A DNA stretch of 64,000 bases from Sinomonas terrae (GCF_022539255.1 NZ_JAKZBV010000001.1:372001-436000), one strand, 5' to 3'; positions 22,382-30,316 are shown, counted from the first letter of the stretch. Made by a program: numbers and translations. Notes: a model not told the origin generated them from the sequence alone.

Positions 22382-22510
22382 CTACTCGTCGTCGGCGCCC
22401 TCGGCCGGGTCCTCCGAATGGGCACGGATCTCCGTGGCGTCCAGTTCGTCGTCGCCCTCAGCCGGAGCCTCGGTGTGGATGCGGTCTTCGTCGCCTTCGA
22501 TGCGTGACAT
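22382..22510 (-). CDS. Small acidic protein (42 aa)
   Basis: 42 residues, start ATG at 22508-22510, stop TAG at 22382-22384. About 16 of 42 residues are Asp or Glu, and there is no hydrophobic segment; such a protein would be disordered. GAGG lies about ten bases upstream. It is too short for standard ORF lists. It is next to CsbD on the same strand, so a stress-related role is possible. Family not recognised. Confidence 0.5.
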   Translation of the reverse strand: MSRIEGDEDRIHTEAPAEGDDELDATEIRAHSEDPAEGADDE

Positions 22511-22634
22511 CTCAGCGTCGCCTCGATTCTGTCCTTTTGTCGTTTGTTCCCCCGCATCCAGCCTAGGCGCGTCCCGCGGCGGGGGCCATGGCGAGGAGAG
22601 AACCAGTCCCGGTGAGAAGCCGCGCGCATGAAAG

Positions 22635-22670
22635 AACCGCCGCTGGCACCCGAAGGCGCCAACGGCGGTT
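22635..22670 (-). terminator. Hairpin terminator after csbD
   Basis: On the minus strand AACCGCCGTTGGC pairs with GCCAGCGGCGGTT (one mismatch) around a short GCC-TTCG-GGT apex, followed by CTTTCATG. It lies 15 bases past the csbD stop. Confidence 0.75.
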
Positions 22671-22685
22671 TCTCTGCGAAAGGGC

Positions 22686-22868
22686 TCAGTCGTCCTTGCC
22701 CTTGAAGGAGTCCTTCACATGTTCGCCAGCCTGCTTGAGGCCTGCCTTGGCCTGATCGCCGTGGCCTTCGGCCTCGAGGCTGTCGTTTCCGGTTACCTTG
22801 CCGGTCGCTTCCTTGGCCTTGCCCTTGAGCTCTTCGGCCTTGTTCTCGATCTTGTCGTCGGCACCCAT
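22686..22868 (-). CDS. CsbD-family stress protein
   Basis: 60 residues, typical CsbD length. Charged, helical and low in hydrophobics; the family core KIENKAEELKGKAKEATGKVTGN (about residues 6-28) is plain. CsbD proteins are general stress proteins under SigB-type control in many bacteria. The ATG at 22866-22868 has a perfect GGAAGGAG site six bases upstream, so the longer frame is rejected. It sits divergent to a SigB/SigF-like sigma factor gene. Confidence 0.88.
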   Translation of the reverse strand: MGADDKIENKAEELKGKAKEATGKVTGNDSLEAEGHGDQAKAGLKQAGEHVKDSFKGKDD

Positions 22869-22982
22869 TGCTGCTCCTTCCGTCGGGAGTTGTCGGTCTG
22901 ACAGCTTCCGCCTTCGCGGATGTGCCACTCTGTTCCCCAATCCGGGATAGGTCCAAACATGGCGCGGGAAGCGCGTCTGAGT

Positions 22983-23011
22983 TTGAACAGACTAGTCGGT
23001 CTGCCTAGTCT
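22983..23011 (+). promoter_or_regulatory. Promoter with overlapping TetR-like palindrome ahead of the sigma factor gene
   Basis: -35 TTGAAC (22983-22988) and -10 TAGTCT (23006-23011) are separated by 17 bp. Between them lies CAGACTAGTCGGTCTG (22988-23003), an inverted repeat typical of TetR-family operators, and CAGACTA/TAGTCTG form a second, wider inverted repeat (22988-23012). Binding there would block the promoter. No TetR gene is adjacent. Confidence 0.5.
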
Positions 23012-23059
23012 GAAGAGTCGAGCAGCGGCACCCCTCCCTTCCTACGGAGTTATGCCGAT

Positions 23060-23836
23060 ATGCCCTCAACCCGAGCCGAGGACGGCCCGGGCCCCGAATG
23101 TGCGCCCGACCTGACAGCTGCCGACCGAGCTGAGCTCGTCCTCCGGCACCTCGGCCTTGCCGATTCCCTCGCCCGTCGGCATGCAGTGCGCGGCCATGAC
23201 CTCGCCGATCTGGTCCAGGTGGCGCGGCTCGGGCTCCTCAGTGCGGCCAGCCGCTATGACGCGGGTGAGGGCGAGTTCGTGAGCTTCGCCGTCCCGACGA
23301 TTCTCGGTGAGATCCGGCATTACGTGCGGGACTATTCCTGGGTGGTCAGGCCGCCTCGCGGTATTCAGGAGCTTCGCTTGCGGGTCAACGGTGCGCGTGT
23401 GGACCTTGAGCAGGCTCTTGGCCGCGAGCCGACGACGGCGGAGATCGCCGAGCATCTTGACCTCACCCTCGCTGAGGTCGCCGAGGCGGTGGTCGCAGAC
23501 GCGGCGCTCGTGCCGCATCCGCTTGCGGGCGGCGAGGAGGACGACGGCGCCCCCGAGATGGGCGTCCTGGATCCCGGCTTCCGCGAGGCCGAGCTTCGCG
23601 TCATGGTCGAGAACATTCTTCAGGACGTCTCTGCCAGGGAACGGCAACTGCTCCACCTTCGGTTCGTCCGGGAGATGAGCCAGAAGGAAATCGCTGGGGA
23701 GCTCGGCGTAAGCCAGATGCAAGTCTCCCGGCTGCTCCGGAAGGTCCTGCAGCGCCTCCGGGAACGTCTCGGCAAGGAACCGCGTCTTGACGGGCCGCCG
23801 TCGGAAGTCCAGCCTGAGGAGCAGGACAGCTGGTGA
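23060..23836 (+). CDS. RNA polymerase sigma factor, SigB/SigF/SigG group
   Basis: 258 residues. Region 2 includes DLADLVQVARLGLLSAASRYDAGEGEFVSF-type sequence (about 50-80), region 3 GREPTTAEIAEHLDLTLAEV (about 121-140), and region 4 ends with MSQKEIAGELGVSQMQVSRLL (about 210-230). The RPPR segment before region 3 is characteristic of the alternative SigB/SigF group controlling stress or sporulation-type regulons. No anti-sigma gene is adjacent; a STAS antagonist lies at 18566. The GAF-ANTAR gene starts 13 bases after its stop, so they are co-transcribed. Confidence 0.9.
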   Translation: MPSTRAEDGPGPECAPDLTAADRAELVLRHLGLADSLARRHAVRGHDLADLVQVARLGLLSAASRYDAGEGEFVSFAVPTILGEIRHYVRDYSWVVRPPRGIQELRLRVNGARVDLEQALGREPTTAEIAEHLDLTLAEVAEAVVADAALVPHPLAGGEEDDGAPEMGVLDPGFREAELRVMVENILQDVSARERQLLHLRFVREMSQKEIAGELGVSQMQVSRLLRKVLQRLRERLGKEPRLDGPPSEVQPEEQDSW

Positions 23837-23848
23837 GGAGGCCACCGC

Positions 23849-24571
23849 ATGATCATGGAGGAGTCGCCGTCGAGCGGCCCGCTGGGAAATGAGCTCAAGA
23901 ACGTCCTTGTCACCCACGACGACCTCCAAGAAGTCATGGATGAGCTCGCCGCTTCGACGGCCCGCTGGCTCTCCAAGCACGCACCAGATCTTCAGTGCGG
24001 CATCGTCGTGGAGCGGCCGAAGCACAAGACGGTCGTCTCCGGAAGCACGGCCGAGGCGGCGCGCCTGCTGACGTACTGGGTTGAATCGCGCAACGAGGCG
24101 CTCTACAGCGCGCTCGCGGACGGGCGGACCGTCGTCGAGCGTGCCGAAAGCGGGCGCATGCCTTGGCCGGGGTTCGTCCGACCGTTGTCGCTCATCGTCA
24201 TGCCAGTCGATGCGGACCACGCCGGCCGCGGCGCCATGGTGCTCATGGGCCGCCTTTCCCGCGGGCCGAGCAGGCGACTCATCGGCCTCGCAGGCGGTGC
24301 GCGCAACCAACTGAACTGGTCGCTCCACCTCGCCGCGAGGTATCAAGAGCAGCGTGAGCTCGCGGCGAATCGGGCGAAGGCAATGGAGAACAGAACGGTG
24401 ATCGACATCGCCATCGGCATCATCATGGGGCAGAACGGCTGCACCTCGGAGGAGGCCTTCGAGGTTCTGCGCCGCGCCTCGAACGCGAGGAACGAGAAGC
24501 TCCAGGACATCGCCCGCGAACTCGCCCGAAAGGTCGGGGGCGGAGACGTGACGACGAAGTTCGAGGCCTAG
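23849..24571 (+). CDS. GAF-ANTAR domain antiterminator regulator
   Basis: About 240 residues. An N-terminal GAF-like sensory domain (about 20-165) is followed by a C-terminal ANTAR domain (about 180-235, with NRTVIDIAIGIIMGQNGCTSEEAFEVLRRAS). ANTAR proteins bind paired hairpins in nascent RNA and prevent termination. The gene follows the sigma factor by 13 bp with a fair GAGG site, giving one transcript that controls both initiation and elongation. ATG at 23849 or 23855 could be the start. Confidence 0.85.
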   Translation: MIMEESPSSGPLGNELKNVLVTHDDLQEVMDELAASTARWLSKHAPDLQCGIVVERPKHKTVVSGSTAEAARLLTYWVESRNEALYSALADGRTVVERAESGRMPWPGFVRPLSLIVMPVDADHAGRGAMVLMGRLSRGPSRRLIGLAGGARNQLNWSLHLAARYQEQRELAANRAKAMENRTVIDIAIGIIMGQNGCTSEEAFEVLRRASNARNEKLQDIARELARKVGGGDVTTKFEA

Positions 24572-24574
24572 CGC

Positions 24575-24622
24575 GGCGAACTCCAGATATGGCGAACTCC
24601 AGATATGCCGAACTCCAGATAC
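24575..24622. repeat. Three 16-bp tandem repeats
   Basis: Units at 24575, 24591 and 24607 read GGCGAACTCCAGATAT twice, then GCCGAACTCCAGATAC. They follow the GAF-ANTAR stop by three bases. Degenerate AGATCCGG copies continue to about 24700. Confidence 0.8.
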
Positions 24623-24628
24623 GCCGAG

Positions 24629-24653
24629 GCCCGCTACGCGACGCGCAGCGGGC
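24629..24653. terminator. Hairpin between convergent genes
   Basis: GCCCGCT (24629-24635) pairs with AGCGGGC (24647-24653) around an 11-base loop in the gap between the GAF-ANTAR gene and ald. No T-tract follows, so a bidirectional terminator is only probable. Confidence 0.45.
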
Positions 24654-24703
24654 CCGGCGCGGCGAGATCCGGAGATGCCAAATCCGGCGCGGCTAGATCC
24701 GGA

Positions 24704-25822
24704 TCAGGCCGAGACGAGACCGTGCCAGTCGGCGGCGAGCGGAAGGCCGTGCGCCTCCGAGACGGAACGGTTCGTCACGCAGCCGCCCGCGACGTTCAGG
24801 CCCGCGGCAAGGGCCGCGTTCTTCTCGAACGCCTTCTCGACGCCGAGGTCGGCCAACAGGACCGCGTACCGCAGCGTCACGTTCGTGAGTGCGTACGTCG
24901 ACGTGTTCGGGACCGCGCCGGGCATGTTCGCGACGCAGTAGAAGATCGAGTGGTGGACCGTGAAAGTCGGGTCCTGGTGCGTCGTCGGGCGGGAGTCCTC
25001 GAAGCAGCCGCCCTGATCGATCGCAATGTCGACCAGCACAGAACCCGGCTTCATGCGGGAGACGAGCTCGTTCGAGACGAGCTTGGGGGCCTTCGCGCCC
25101 GGGATGAGCACCGAGCCGATCACGAGATCCGCCTCGACGAGCGACTTCTCGATCTCGTACTTGTTCGAGGCGACGGTCTTGATGCGCCCGTTGTACAGGG
25201 CGTCGATCTCCTGGAGCCGCGCGATGTTGATGTCGAGGATCGTGACGTCCGCTCCGAGGCCCATCGCGACCACGGCGGCGTTGGTCCCGGCGACGCCGGC
25301 CCCGAGCACGACGACCTTCGCCGGGCGCACACCGGGCACACCCCCGAGGAGCACTCCCTTGCCGCCGTTCGGCGCGAGGAGCGACTGTGCCCCGACCTGG
25401 ACCGAAAGGCGGCCTGCCACTTCGGACATGGGTGCGAGGAGCGGGAGCGCGCGGCCCTCCTGCACCGTCTCGTACGCGATGGCGGTGACGCCCGAGTCGA
25501 TGAGCGCCCGGGTGAGCGCGGGCTCGGCTGCGAGGTGGAGGTACGTGAACAGGATGAGGCCCTGGCGGAAGTGGTGGTATTCGGAGGCGATCGGCTCCTT
25601 GACCTTCATGACCATGTTGGAGCGCGCCCAGACGTCCGCTGCGTCCTCGACGATCTCGGCGCCGGCCACGCGGTACTCGTCGTCGGCGATCCCAGAACCG
25701 AGCCCTGCGCCGCCCTCGACGAGGACAGTGTGACCGTGCGACACGAACTCGTGCACGCCAGCGGCCGTGATGGCCACCCGGAACTCGTTGTTCTTGATCT
25801 CCTTGGGGACTCCGATGATCAC
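24704..25822 (-). CDS. ald: Alanine dehydrogenase
   Basis: 372 residues, the usual Ald length. NAD-dependent interconversion of L-alanine with pyruvate and ammonia. Visible: IIGVPKEIKNNEFRVA at the N-terminus, MVMKVKEP (substrate Lys, about 70-77), THQDPTFTVHHSIFYCVANMPGAVP-type C-terminal region, and the nucleotide fold around VVLGAGVAGTNAA (about 170-182). The GTG at 25820-25822, with GGAG upstream, fixes the start exactly at the family N-terminus. The divergent PucR-type gene is the expected activator. Confidence 0.93.
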   Translation of the reverse strand: MIIGVPKEIKNNEFRVAITAAGVHEFVSHGHTVLVEGGAGLGSGIADDEYRVAGAEIVEDAADVWARSNMVMKVKEPIASEYHHFRQGLILFTYLHLAAEPALTRALIDSGVTAIAYETVQEGRALPLLAPMSEVAGRLSVQVGAQSLLAPNGGKGVLLGGVPGVRPAKVVVLGAGVAGTNAAVVAMGLGADVTILDINIARLQEIDALYNGRIKTVASNKYEIEKSLVEADLVIGSVLIPGAKAPKLVSNELVSRMKPGSVLVDIAIDQGGCFEDSRPTTHQDPTFTVHHSIFYCVANMPGAVPNTSTYALTNVTLRYAVLLADLGVEKAFEKNAALAAGLNVAGGCVTNRSVSEAHGLPLAADWHGLVSA

Positions 25823-26046
25823 TTTCGTCTCCGTACTTCGGGGCCTTGCGGGGGCCGTGTGAGAGGTTTCTTCCGCGGTGTATCCAGCGTAGGCATGGTG
25901 TGAGCTAGGCAACACCGGTCAGGCGATGCCTGGGAAGGCGACTTCCGCGGAATTCCGGGGATCTTGCCGTCGTGCGTTCGACATCTGTTGCAGCTAGGGG
26001 CGGCAATTGTCCCCGCGTGTGGGGTGTTCCCCGTATGCTGGAGGGC

Positions 26047-27243
26047 ATGCGTGAAGGGGTCGAGGAACTCGTCGAAAAGGCCGCCACAACACTCGGGAGA
26101 GGACTCTCCGTCGAGGACCTCGACGGGCTGCTCGTCGCGTACTCCTCGAACCAAGCCCACGCCGACCCCGTGCGCGTGAACTTCCTGCTCAGCAAGCGCG
26201 TGCCCGCTGACGTCAGCGCCTGGCAGCTCTCACACGGGATCGCGACGGCGGTCCGGCCCGTCACAGTGCCGCCGAACCCGGACCTCGGCATGTACGGGAG
26301 GGTGTGCGTGCCGCTCCTGGTCCGCGGGTTCCGCGTTGGCTACCTCTGGGTGCAGCAGGAGCCAGACGAGGAAAGTGCGACGGCGATCCTCGCCGCCCTG
26401 CCGAGCGTCCGCCTTGAGATCGAGCTCATCGCGGCGCTCCTGCTGGACTCGAACACTGCGGCGTCTGCCCACCGTCGCCAGCGCGAGTCGCGGTTCCTCG
26501 CCGCGGCGTCGGGGGAGAAGTCCGCGCAGGCCGAGATCGCGGGCTGGCGCGAAGTCCATGGGCATGCGCCGTGGCAGGTGGTCACGCTGCTTGACCCGGA
26601 CGGTGCCGACCCCGAGGATCCGCAGGCCGCCGTCGTCGCCACGAGCACCGCCGCCATGCTCGCCACCGCGGGCATCGACCCGGCGCTCTTCACCGCTGGG
26701 ACCGAGACGCACGCCGTCGTCCTCTTTATGCACTCGACCGGCCGCGCCAACCACGCCGCCGTCCTGACCCACTACGAGCGAGAGCTCGCGAAGCGCTCGG
26801 GGAGGCCCGCGGGGCGCGTGCTCGTGGGGATCAGCGAGCCGTTCACGAGCCTGCGCGCGCTTCCCGACGCGTACGTCCAGGCCAAGGTCGCAGCTCAGGC
26901 CGCCGCCGTCGACCCTGCGCTCGGCGAGCTCGTCGACGTGCGCTCGGTCGGCGTCTACCAGCTCATGGGCTCGGTCGCATCGGAGCCGTCGAGCGTATTC
27001 GCCGATCTGCTTGCCGAGGAGGACCGTGACGGGGAGCTGCTGCCGGTACTCGAGCAGCTGTACGACAGCGACGGCGCCGTCCAGATCGTGGCGGACCGGC
27101 TCCACATTCACCGTTCGACCGTCTACCACCGGGTGGCCCGGGTTCGGAAGCTCCTCGGCGCCGACCCCCTCGGCGGCCGCGTCCGCCAGGAGCTGCACCT
27201 CGCCCTGAAGGCGCGGCGCTGGGCTGGGCGGCCGCGGATCTAG
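26047..27243 (+). CDS. PucR-family regulator (CdaR-like), probable alanine-dehydrogenase regulator
   Basis: 398 residues. A long sensory region is followed by a GGDEF-like CdaR middle part and the C-terminal PucR HTH (LYDSDGAVQIVADRLHIHRSTVYHRVARVRKLLG, about 340-373). Divergence from ald is conserved in related actinobacteria, where this type controls alanine use. The ATG at 26047 has GGAGGG only three bases away; TATGCT at 26034-26039 would allow a leaderless start there. ATG at 26035 is an alternative. Confidence 0.82.
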   Translation: MREGVEELVEKAATTLGRGLSVEDLDGLLVAYSSNQAHADPVRVNFLLSKRVPADVSAWQLSHGIATAVRPVTVPPNPDLGMYGRVCVPLLVRGFRVGYLWVQQEPDEESATAILAALPSVRLEIELIAALLLDSNTAASAHRRQRESRFLAAASGEKSAQAEIAGWREVHGHAPWQVVTLLDPDGADPEDPQAAVVATSTAAMLATAGIDPALFTAGTETHAVVLFMHSTGRANHAAVLTHYERELAKRSGRPAGRVLVGISEPFTSLRALPDAYVQAKVAAQAAAVDPALGELVDVRSVGVYQLMGSVASEPSSVFADLLAEEDRDGELLPVLEQLYDSDGAVQIVADRLHIHRSTVYHRVARVRKLLGADPLGGRVRQELHLALKARRWAGRPRI

Positions 27244-27258
27244 GACGGCCTGAGCTGC

Positions 27259-27630
27259 CTAGTCGGTTGCGCCCTTCTGGCCCGCGACCCACGCGAGGAC
27301 GTCCTCGCGCCGGATGCGCCGGTGAGTCCCTCGATACTCGACCGGCCATACCCCCTGATCCGTGAGCTTGCGGACGTAGCTGTGGCTGATGCCCGCGAGC
27401 TCGGCGGCCTGCGCGACGGTCAGTACCTCTTCCGCGCTGCTGACCGTCACCGATTCCCCGCGGGCCAGCCGGGCGAGGAGGTCCAGGACTGCGTCCCGCG
27501 CTGCGTCCGGCAGGCGGTAGGCGGTGCCGTCGGCAAAGACCGTGACGTCGCCAGCGCCGAGTGAGCGCGCGAGCGCTGCTGCGTCGGCGGGGTCGAGGGC
27601 AGGCGCGGTGCGCGGGGCGAAGCGGCTCAT
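27259..27630 (-). CDS. Excisionase-family helix-turn-helix protein
   Basis: 123 residues. An N-terminal helical region is followed by an HTH_17/MerR-like winged motif (VLTVAQAAELAGISHSYVRKL, about 70-90) and the EYRGTHRRIRREDVLAW wing (about 98-114). Such small proteins are often antitoxins or stand-alone regulators rather than phage excisionases. No toxin-like gene is adjacent; repeats lie immediately upstream. It is convergent with the PucR gene. Confidence 0.8.
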   Translation of the reverse strand: MSRFAPRTAPALDPADAAALARSLGAGDVTVFADGTAYRLPDAARDAVLDLLARLARGESVTVSSAEEVLTVAQAAELAGISHSYVRKLTDQGVWPVEYRGTHRRIRREDVLAWVAGQKGATD

Positions 27631-27760
27631 GAACGTCAGCGTAGCCGCCGGTGGGTGGCGGTCGGGTGGCGGGGGCTGGCGACGGTCAGCGGCTGGGGTG
27701 GCGGTCGGCGTCTTTGGCTATCGGGTGGCGGTGGCCTGTGGTCGGGGGAGGTGGATGGCG

Positions 27761-28094
27761 GCGTCTTTGCGGCGGACCCCCTTCCCCGATCCAGTTCCGC
27801 CGGTTGGCCGGACTTTCGGGGGTGGCCACCCCCTCCTTTGCGGCCAGCCCCCTTCCCCGATCCAGTTCCGCCGGTTCACCGCTTTGGAGGGGCGAGGTGG
27901 TGGACGTCGGTGGGGGCTGGCGGCGGTCAGCGGCGGGGGTGGTGGGTAGTGGTCGGCGTCTTTGCGGCGGACCCCCTTCCCCGTCTCAGTTCCGCCGGTT
28001 GGCCGGACTTTCGGGGGTGGCCACCCCCTCCTTTGCGGCCAGCCCCCTTCCCCGATCCAGTTCCGCCGGTTCGCCGCTTTAGAGGGGGCGAGGT
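27761..28094. repeat. Two 195-bp tandem units containing a dispersed repeat core
   Basis: Unit starts (GCGTCTTTGCGGCGGACCC) are at 27761 and 27956. Each unit holds two copies of a core of about 40 bp: TTTGCGGC(C/G)(G/A)(G/A)CCCCCTTCCCC, then AGTTCCGCCGGTT, at 27766, 27837, 27961 and 28032. A partial copy of the unit's left flank (GGCTGGCGACGGTCAGCGG) lies near 27667. All three plus-strand frames are open, which reflects base composition. The whole 27631-28246 gap lacks a convincing gene. Confidence 0.8.
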
Positions 28095-28108
28095 CGGAGC
28101 GAGTAGGT

Positions 28109-28246
28109 GTACCCGAGATGGTCGGGGTGGGGGGGGTGGTGTACCCGAGATGGTGGGGGGAGCGAGTATGTGTACCCGAGATGGTCGGGGTAGGGGGTTG
28201 GTGTACCCGAGATGGTCAGGGAGGAGAGTTGGTGTACCCGAAACGT
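28109..28246. repeat. Five 31-bp tandem units (GTACCCGAGATGGTC type)
   Basis: GTACCCGAGATGGT starts at 28109, 28141, 28172 and 28203, with a diverged fifth copy (GTACCCGAAACG) at 28234. The period is 31-32 bp. The array ends at the permease stop codon. Confidence 0.8.
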
Positions 28247-29767
28247 CTAGGGGGTGGGGACGTCCTCTCCGCGCTCCACGTCCTCCTCGCGCTCCTCACG
28301 CTGCCGCCGCTCCTCACGCTGCCCCTGCTCCCAGCGCTCCCTGCGCTCGTCGCGAAGCGTGCCCGCGTGGGCGGCGATTCGTGCCTGGTGCAGTGGCGAG
28401 CGGCGCAGCACGAGCCACGCGACGCAGAGGATCGCGAACCAGATCGGGGTCACGAGGAGCGCGATGAGAGTGTCGGGCTGGGTCGTGAGGGCCCACACGA
28501 GGAACGCGAAGAACGCGTAGACGACCCACACCATCACGGGTCCGCCGGGCATCTTGTAGCTCGAGGCCTCGTGCAGTTCGGGGCGGCGCTTCCGGAACAC
28601 GAGGTAGCTCGCGAGGATCACTGACCACACAAACATGAAGCACACGGCGGAGACAGTGGTCACCATGTCGAAGGCCGTGCCGATGTCCTTGCCCGCGTAG
28701 AGGAGCACGACGCCGGAGAGCAGCAGAATGCAGGAAAGGAACAGCGCGTTCTGGGGAACCTTGCGCGAGGAGAGGCGCCCGAACACTGATGGCGCGTCGC
28801 CCTCTTGGGCGAGTCCGTACACCATCCGGGACGTCGAGTAGATGCCCGAGTTCGCGCTGGACATCGCCGAGGTCAGGACGACGAGGTTCACGAGGGTCGC
28901 GGCGGCGCCGAGGCCTGCGAGGGAGAACATTCCGATGAACGGCGAGTGGCCGGCGTGGAACTCGGTCCACGGGGTGACGGACATGAGGATGATGAGCGCC
29001 CCGACGTAGAACAGGCCTACGCGGATGGGAATTGCGTTGATCGCCTTGGGGAGGTTCCTCTCCGGGCTCTTGGTCTCCGCCGCTGCCGTGCCGACGAGTT
29101 CGATGCCGACGAACGCGAAGACCGCGATCTGGAAGCCGGCCACGAAACCCATGAACTCCTTCGGGAACAGGCCACCATGCTGCCAGAGGTTCGTGAACGA
29201 GGCCGTGCCCGCGGCGGACGTGAAGCCGGAGAAGATCATGATGAGGCCCGTCACGATGAGCGCGAGAATGGCCACGATCTTGATGAGTGCGAACCAGAAC
29301 TCGACCTCGCCGAAGGCCTTGACGGTGGGCAGGTTGAGGGCGAGGAGGATGAGGATCGTTGCGAGTCCGGGGATCCACAGCGGGATGCCGGGCCACAGGG
29401 TGTCCGCGTAGCCGGCGATCGCGACCACGTCGGCAACCCCTGTCACGACCCAGCAGAACCAGTAGGTCCACCCCGTGAAGAAGGCGGCCCAGGGCCCGAG
29501 GAGGTCTCCCGCGAAGTCGCTGAAGGTCTTGTAGTTGAGGTTGCTCAGGAGGAGCTCGCCCATGGCCCGCATGACGAAGAACAGCATGAAACCGATGACC
29601 ATGTAGACGAAGATCACCGAGGGCCCCGCGACGGAGATGGTCTTGCCCGACCCCATAAACAGGCCCGTGCCGATGGCGCCCCCGATCGCCAAGAGTTGGA
29701 TATGGCGGTTGGAGAGGCCGCGGTTCAGCCCCTCTGAAGCACCTTTTTCAGGTGTGATCTTGCTCAT
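28247..29767 (-). CDS. Amino acid permease (APC superfamily, CycA-like)
   Basis: About 506 residues with 12 membrane helices. The first helix region IQLLAIGGAIGTGLFMGSGK (about 20-39) is the amino acid/H+ symporter signature. The overall pattern is closest to D-serine/D-alanine/glycine transporters (CycA). A charged Arg/Glu-rich tail of about 40 residues ends the protein. I chose the ATG at 29765-29767, with AGAAGG upstream; the longer frame would add 38 residues with no transporter character. Proximity to ald fits alanine uptake. Confidence 0.85.
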   Translation of the reverse strand: MSKITPEKGASEGLNRGLSNRHIQLLAIGGAIGTGLFMGSGKTISVAGPSVIFVYMVIGFMLFFVMRAMGELLLSNLNYKTFSDFAGDLLGPWAAFFTGWTYWFCWVVTGVADVVAIAGYADTLWPGIPLWIPGLATILILLALNLPTVKAFGEVEFWFALIKIVAILALIVTGLIMIFSGFTSAAGTASFTNLWQHGGLFPKEFMGFVAGFQIAVFAFVGIELVGTAAAETKSPERNLPKAINAIPIRVGLFYVGALIILMSVTPWTEFHAGHSPFIGMFSLAGLGAAATLVNLVVLTSAMSSANSGIYSTSRMVYGLAQEGDAPSVFGRLSSRKVPQNALFLSCILLLSGVVLLYAGKDIGTAFDMVTTVSAVCFMFVWSVILASYLVFRKRRPELHEASSYKMPGGPVMVWVVYAFFAFLVWALTTQPDTLIALLVTPIWFAILCVAWLVLRRSPLHQARIAAHAGTLRDERRERWEQGQREERRQREEREEDVERGEDVPTP

Positions 29768-29864
29768 AGTGCGAAGGCCTTCTCGTGATAGCTGGAAATG
29801 TGATTCCCGTAACAGGTTTCTATGTACATTACCGCTACCTGTACGGCTCAAAGAGCATGCAACC

Positions 29865-29880
29865 TGCCGAAGATTCGGCA
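29865..29880. promoter_or_regulatory. 16-bp palindrome in a divergent promoter region
   Basis: TGCCGAA-GA-TTCGGCA, with two perfect 7-bp arms, lies about 98 bp ahead of the permease start and 80 bp ahead of the small plus-strand gene. A -10-like TAGACT is at 29912-29917. It is a candidate operator for either gene. Confidence 0.4.
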
Positions 29881-29960
29881 AGGTACTTGCGAAGAGCCAG
29901 CAGGCTTACCCTAGACTGGACGATCTGAAACACAACTCTTGACTCGGAAGGAGGGTGCGC

Positions 29961-30179
29961 ATGTCCCCCGATGTGCACCACCATCACAGCCTGAGCGTCG
30001 TCGTCGACCATGCCCATGAGATCGACGCCGCACTGGGCACCGCAATTGAGACGCTTCAGCAGACAGCTGTCGCGAACCCCTGCTGCGGGATCCTCGTGAC
30101 TCGCGAGGCCGCCGGTCAGTTCACCGTGGCCCACGACATGAGCGTCCCCTTCGGGATGACGCACCAGCGCATCGCCTGA
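29961..30179 (+). CDS. Small protein of unknown function (72 aa)
   Basis: 72 residues. The ribosome site is excellent (GGAAGGAGGG, seven bases before the ATG). It contains four consecutive His near the N-terminus (residues 5-8) and a Cys-Cys pair in NPCCGILV (about 39-46), possibly metal-related. Family not recognised. Codon usage and the terminator downstream support a real, expressed gene. Divergent from the amino acid permease. Confidence 0.6.
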   Translation: MSPDVHHHHSLSVVVDHAHEIDAALGTAIETLQQTAVANPCCGILVTREAAGQFTVAHDMSVPFGMTHQRIA

Positions 30180-30223
30180 GTCGAGACGACCGACCCCCCA
30201 GCGGCCGCCTCACCTGCAGAAGC

Positions 30224-30270
30224 ACGACGGCGCGCGGACCCTTCCAGCGGAAGGGGCCGCGCGCCGTCGT
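30224..30270 (+). terminator. Strong bidirectional hairpin terminator
   Basis: ACGACGGCGCGCGG (30224-30237) pairs perfectly with CCGCGCGCCGTCGT (30257-30270), with an inner CCCTTCC/GGAAGGG stem. TTCTTG follows on the plus strand. It separates the small plus-strand gene from the convergent secreted-protein gene. Confidence 0.85.
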
Positions 30271-30316
30271 TCTTGTCCGGTCTTCTCATTCCGGTTCCGC
30301 TCGCGCGGATGCCGCA

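Noticed and set aside
27259..27630. Prophage or integrative element marked by an excisionase-like gene
   Set aside because: No integrase, attachment-site duplication or phage genes are nearby. Such HTH_17 proteins are common as stand-alone regulators.
28109..28246. CRISPR-like array of regular repeats
   Set aside because: The conserved part is about 15-18 bp with about 14-bp GC-rich gaps that resemble each other. No cas genes occur in the window.
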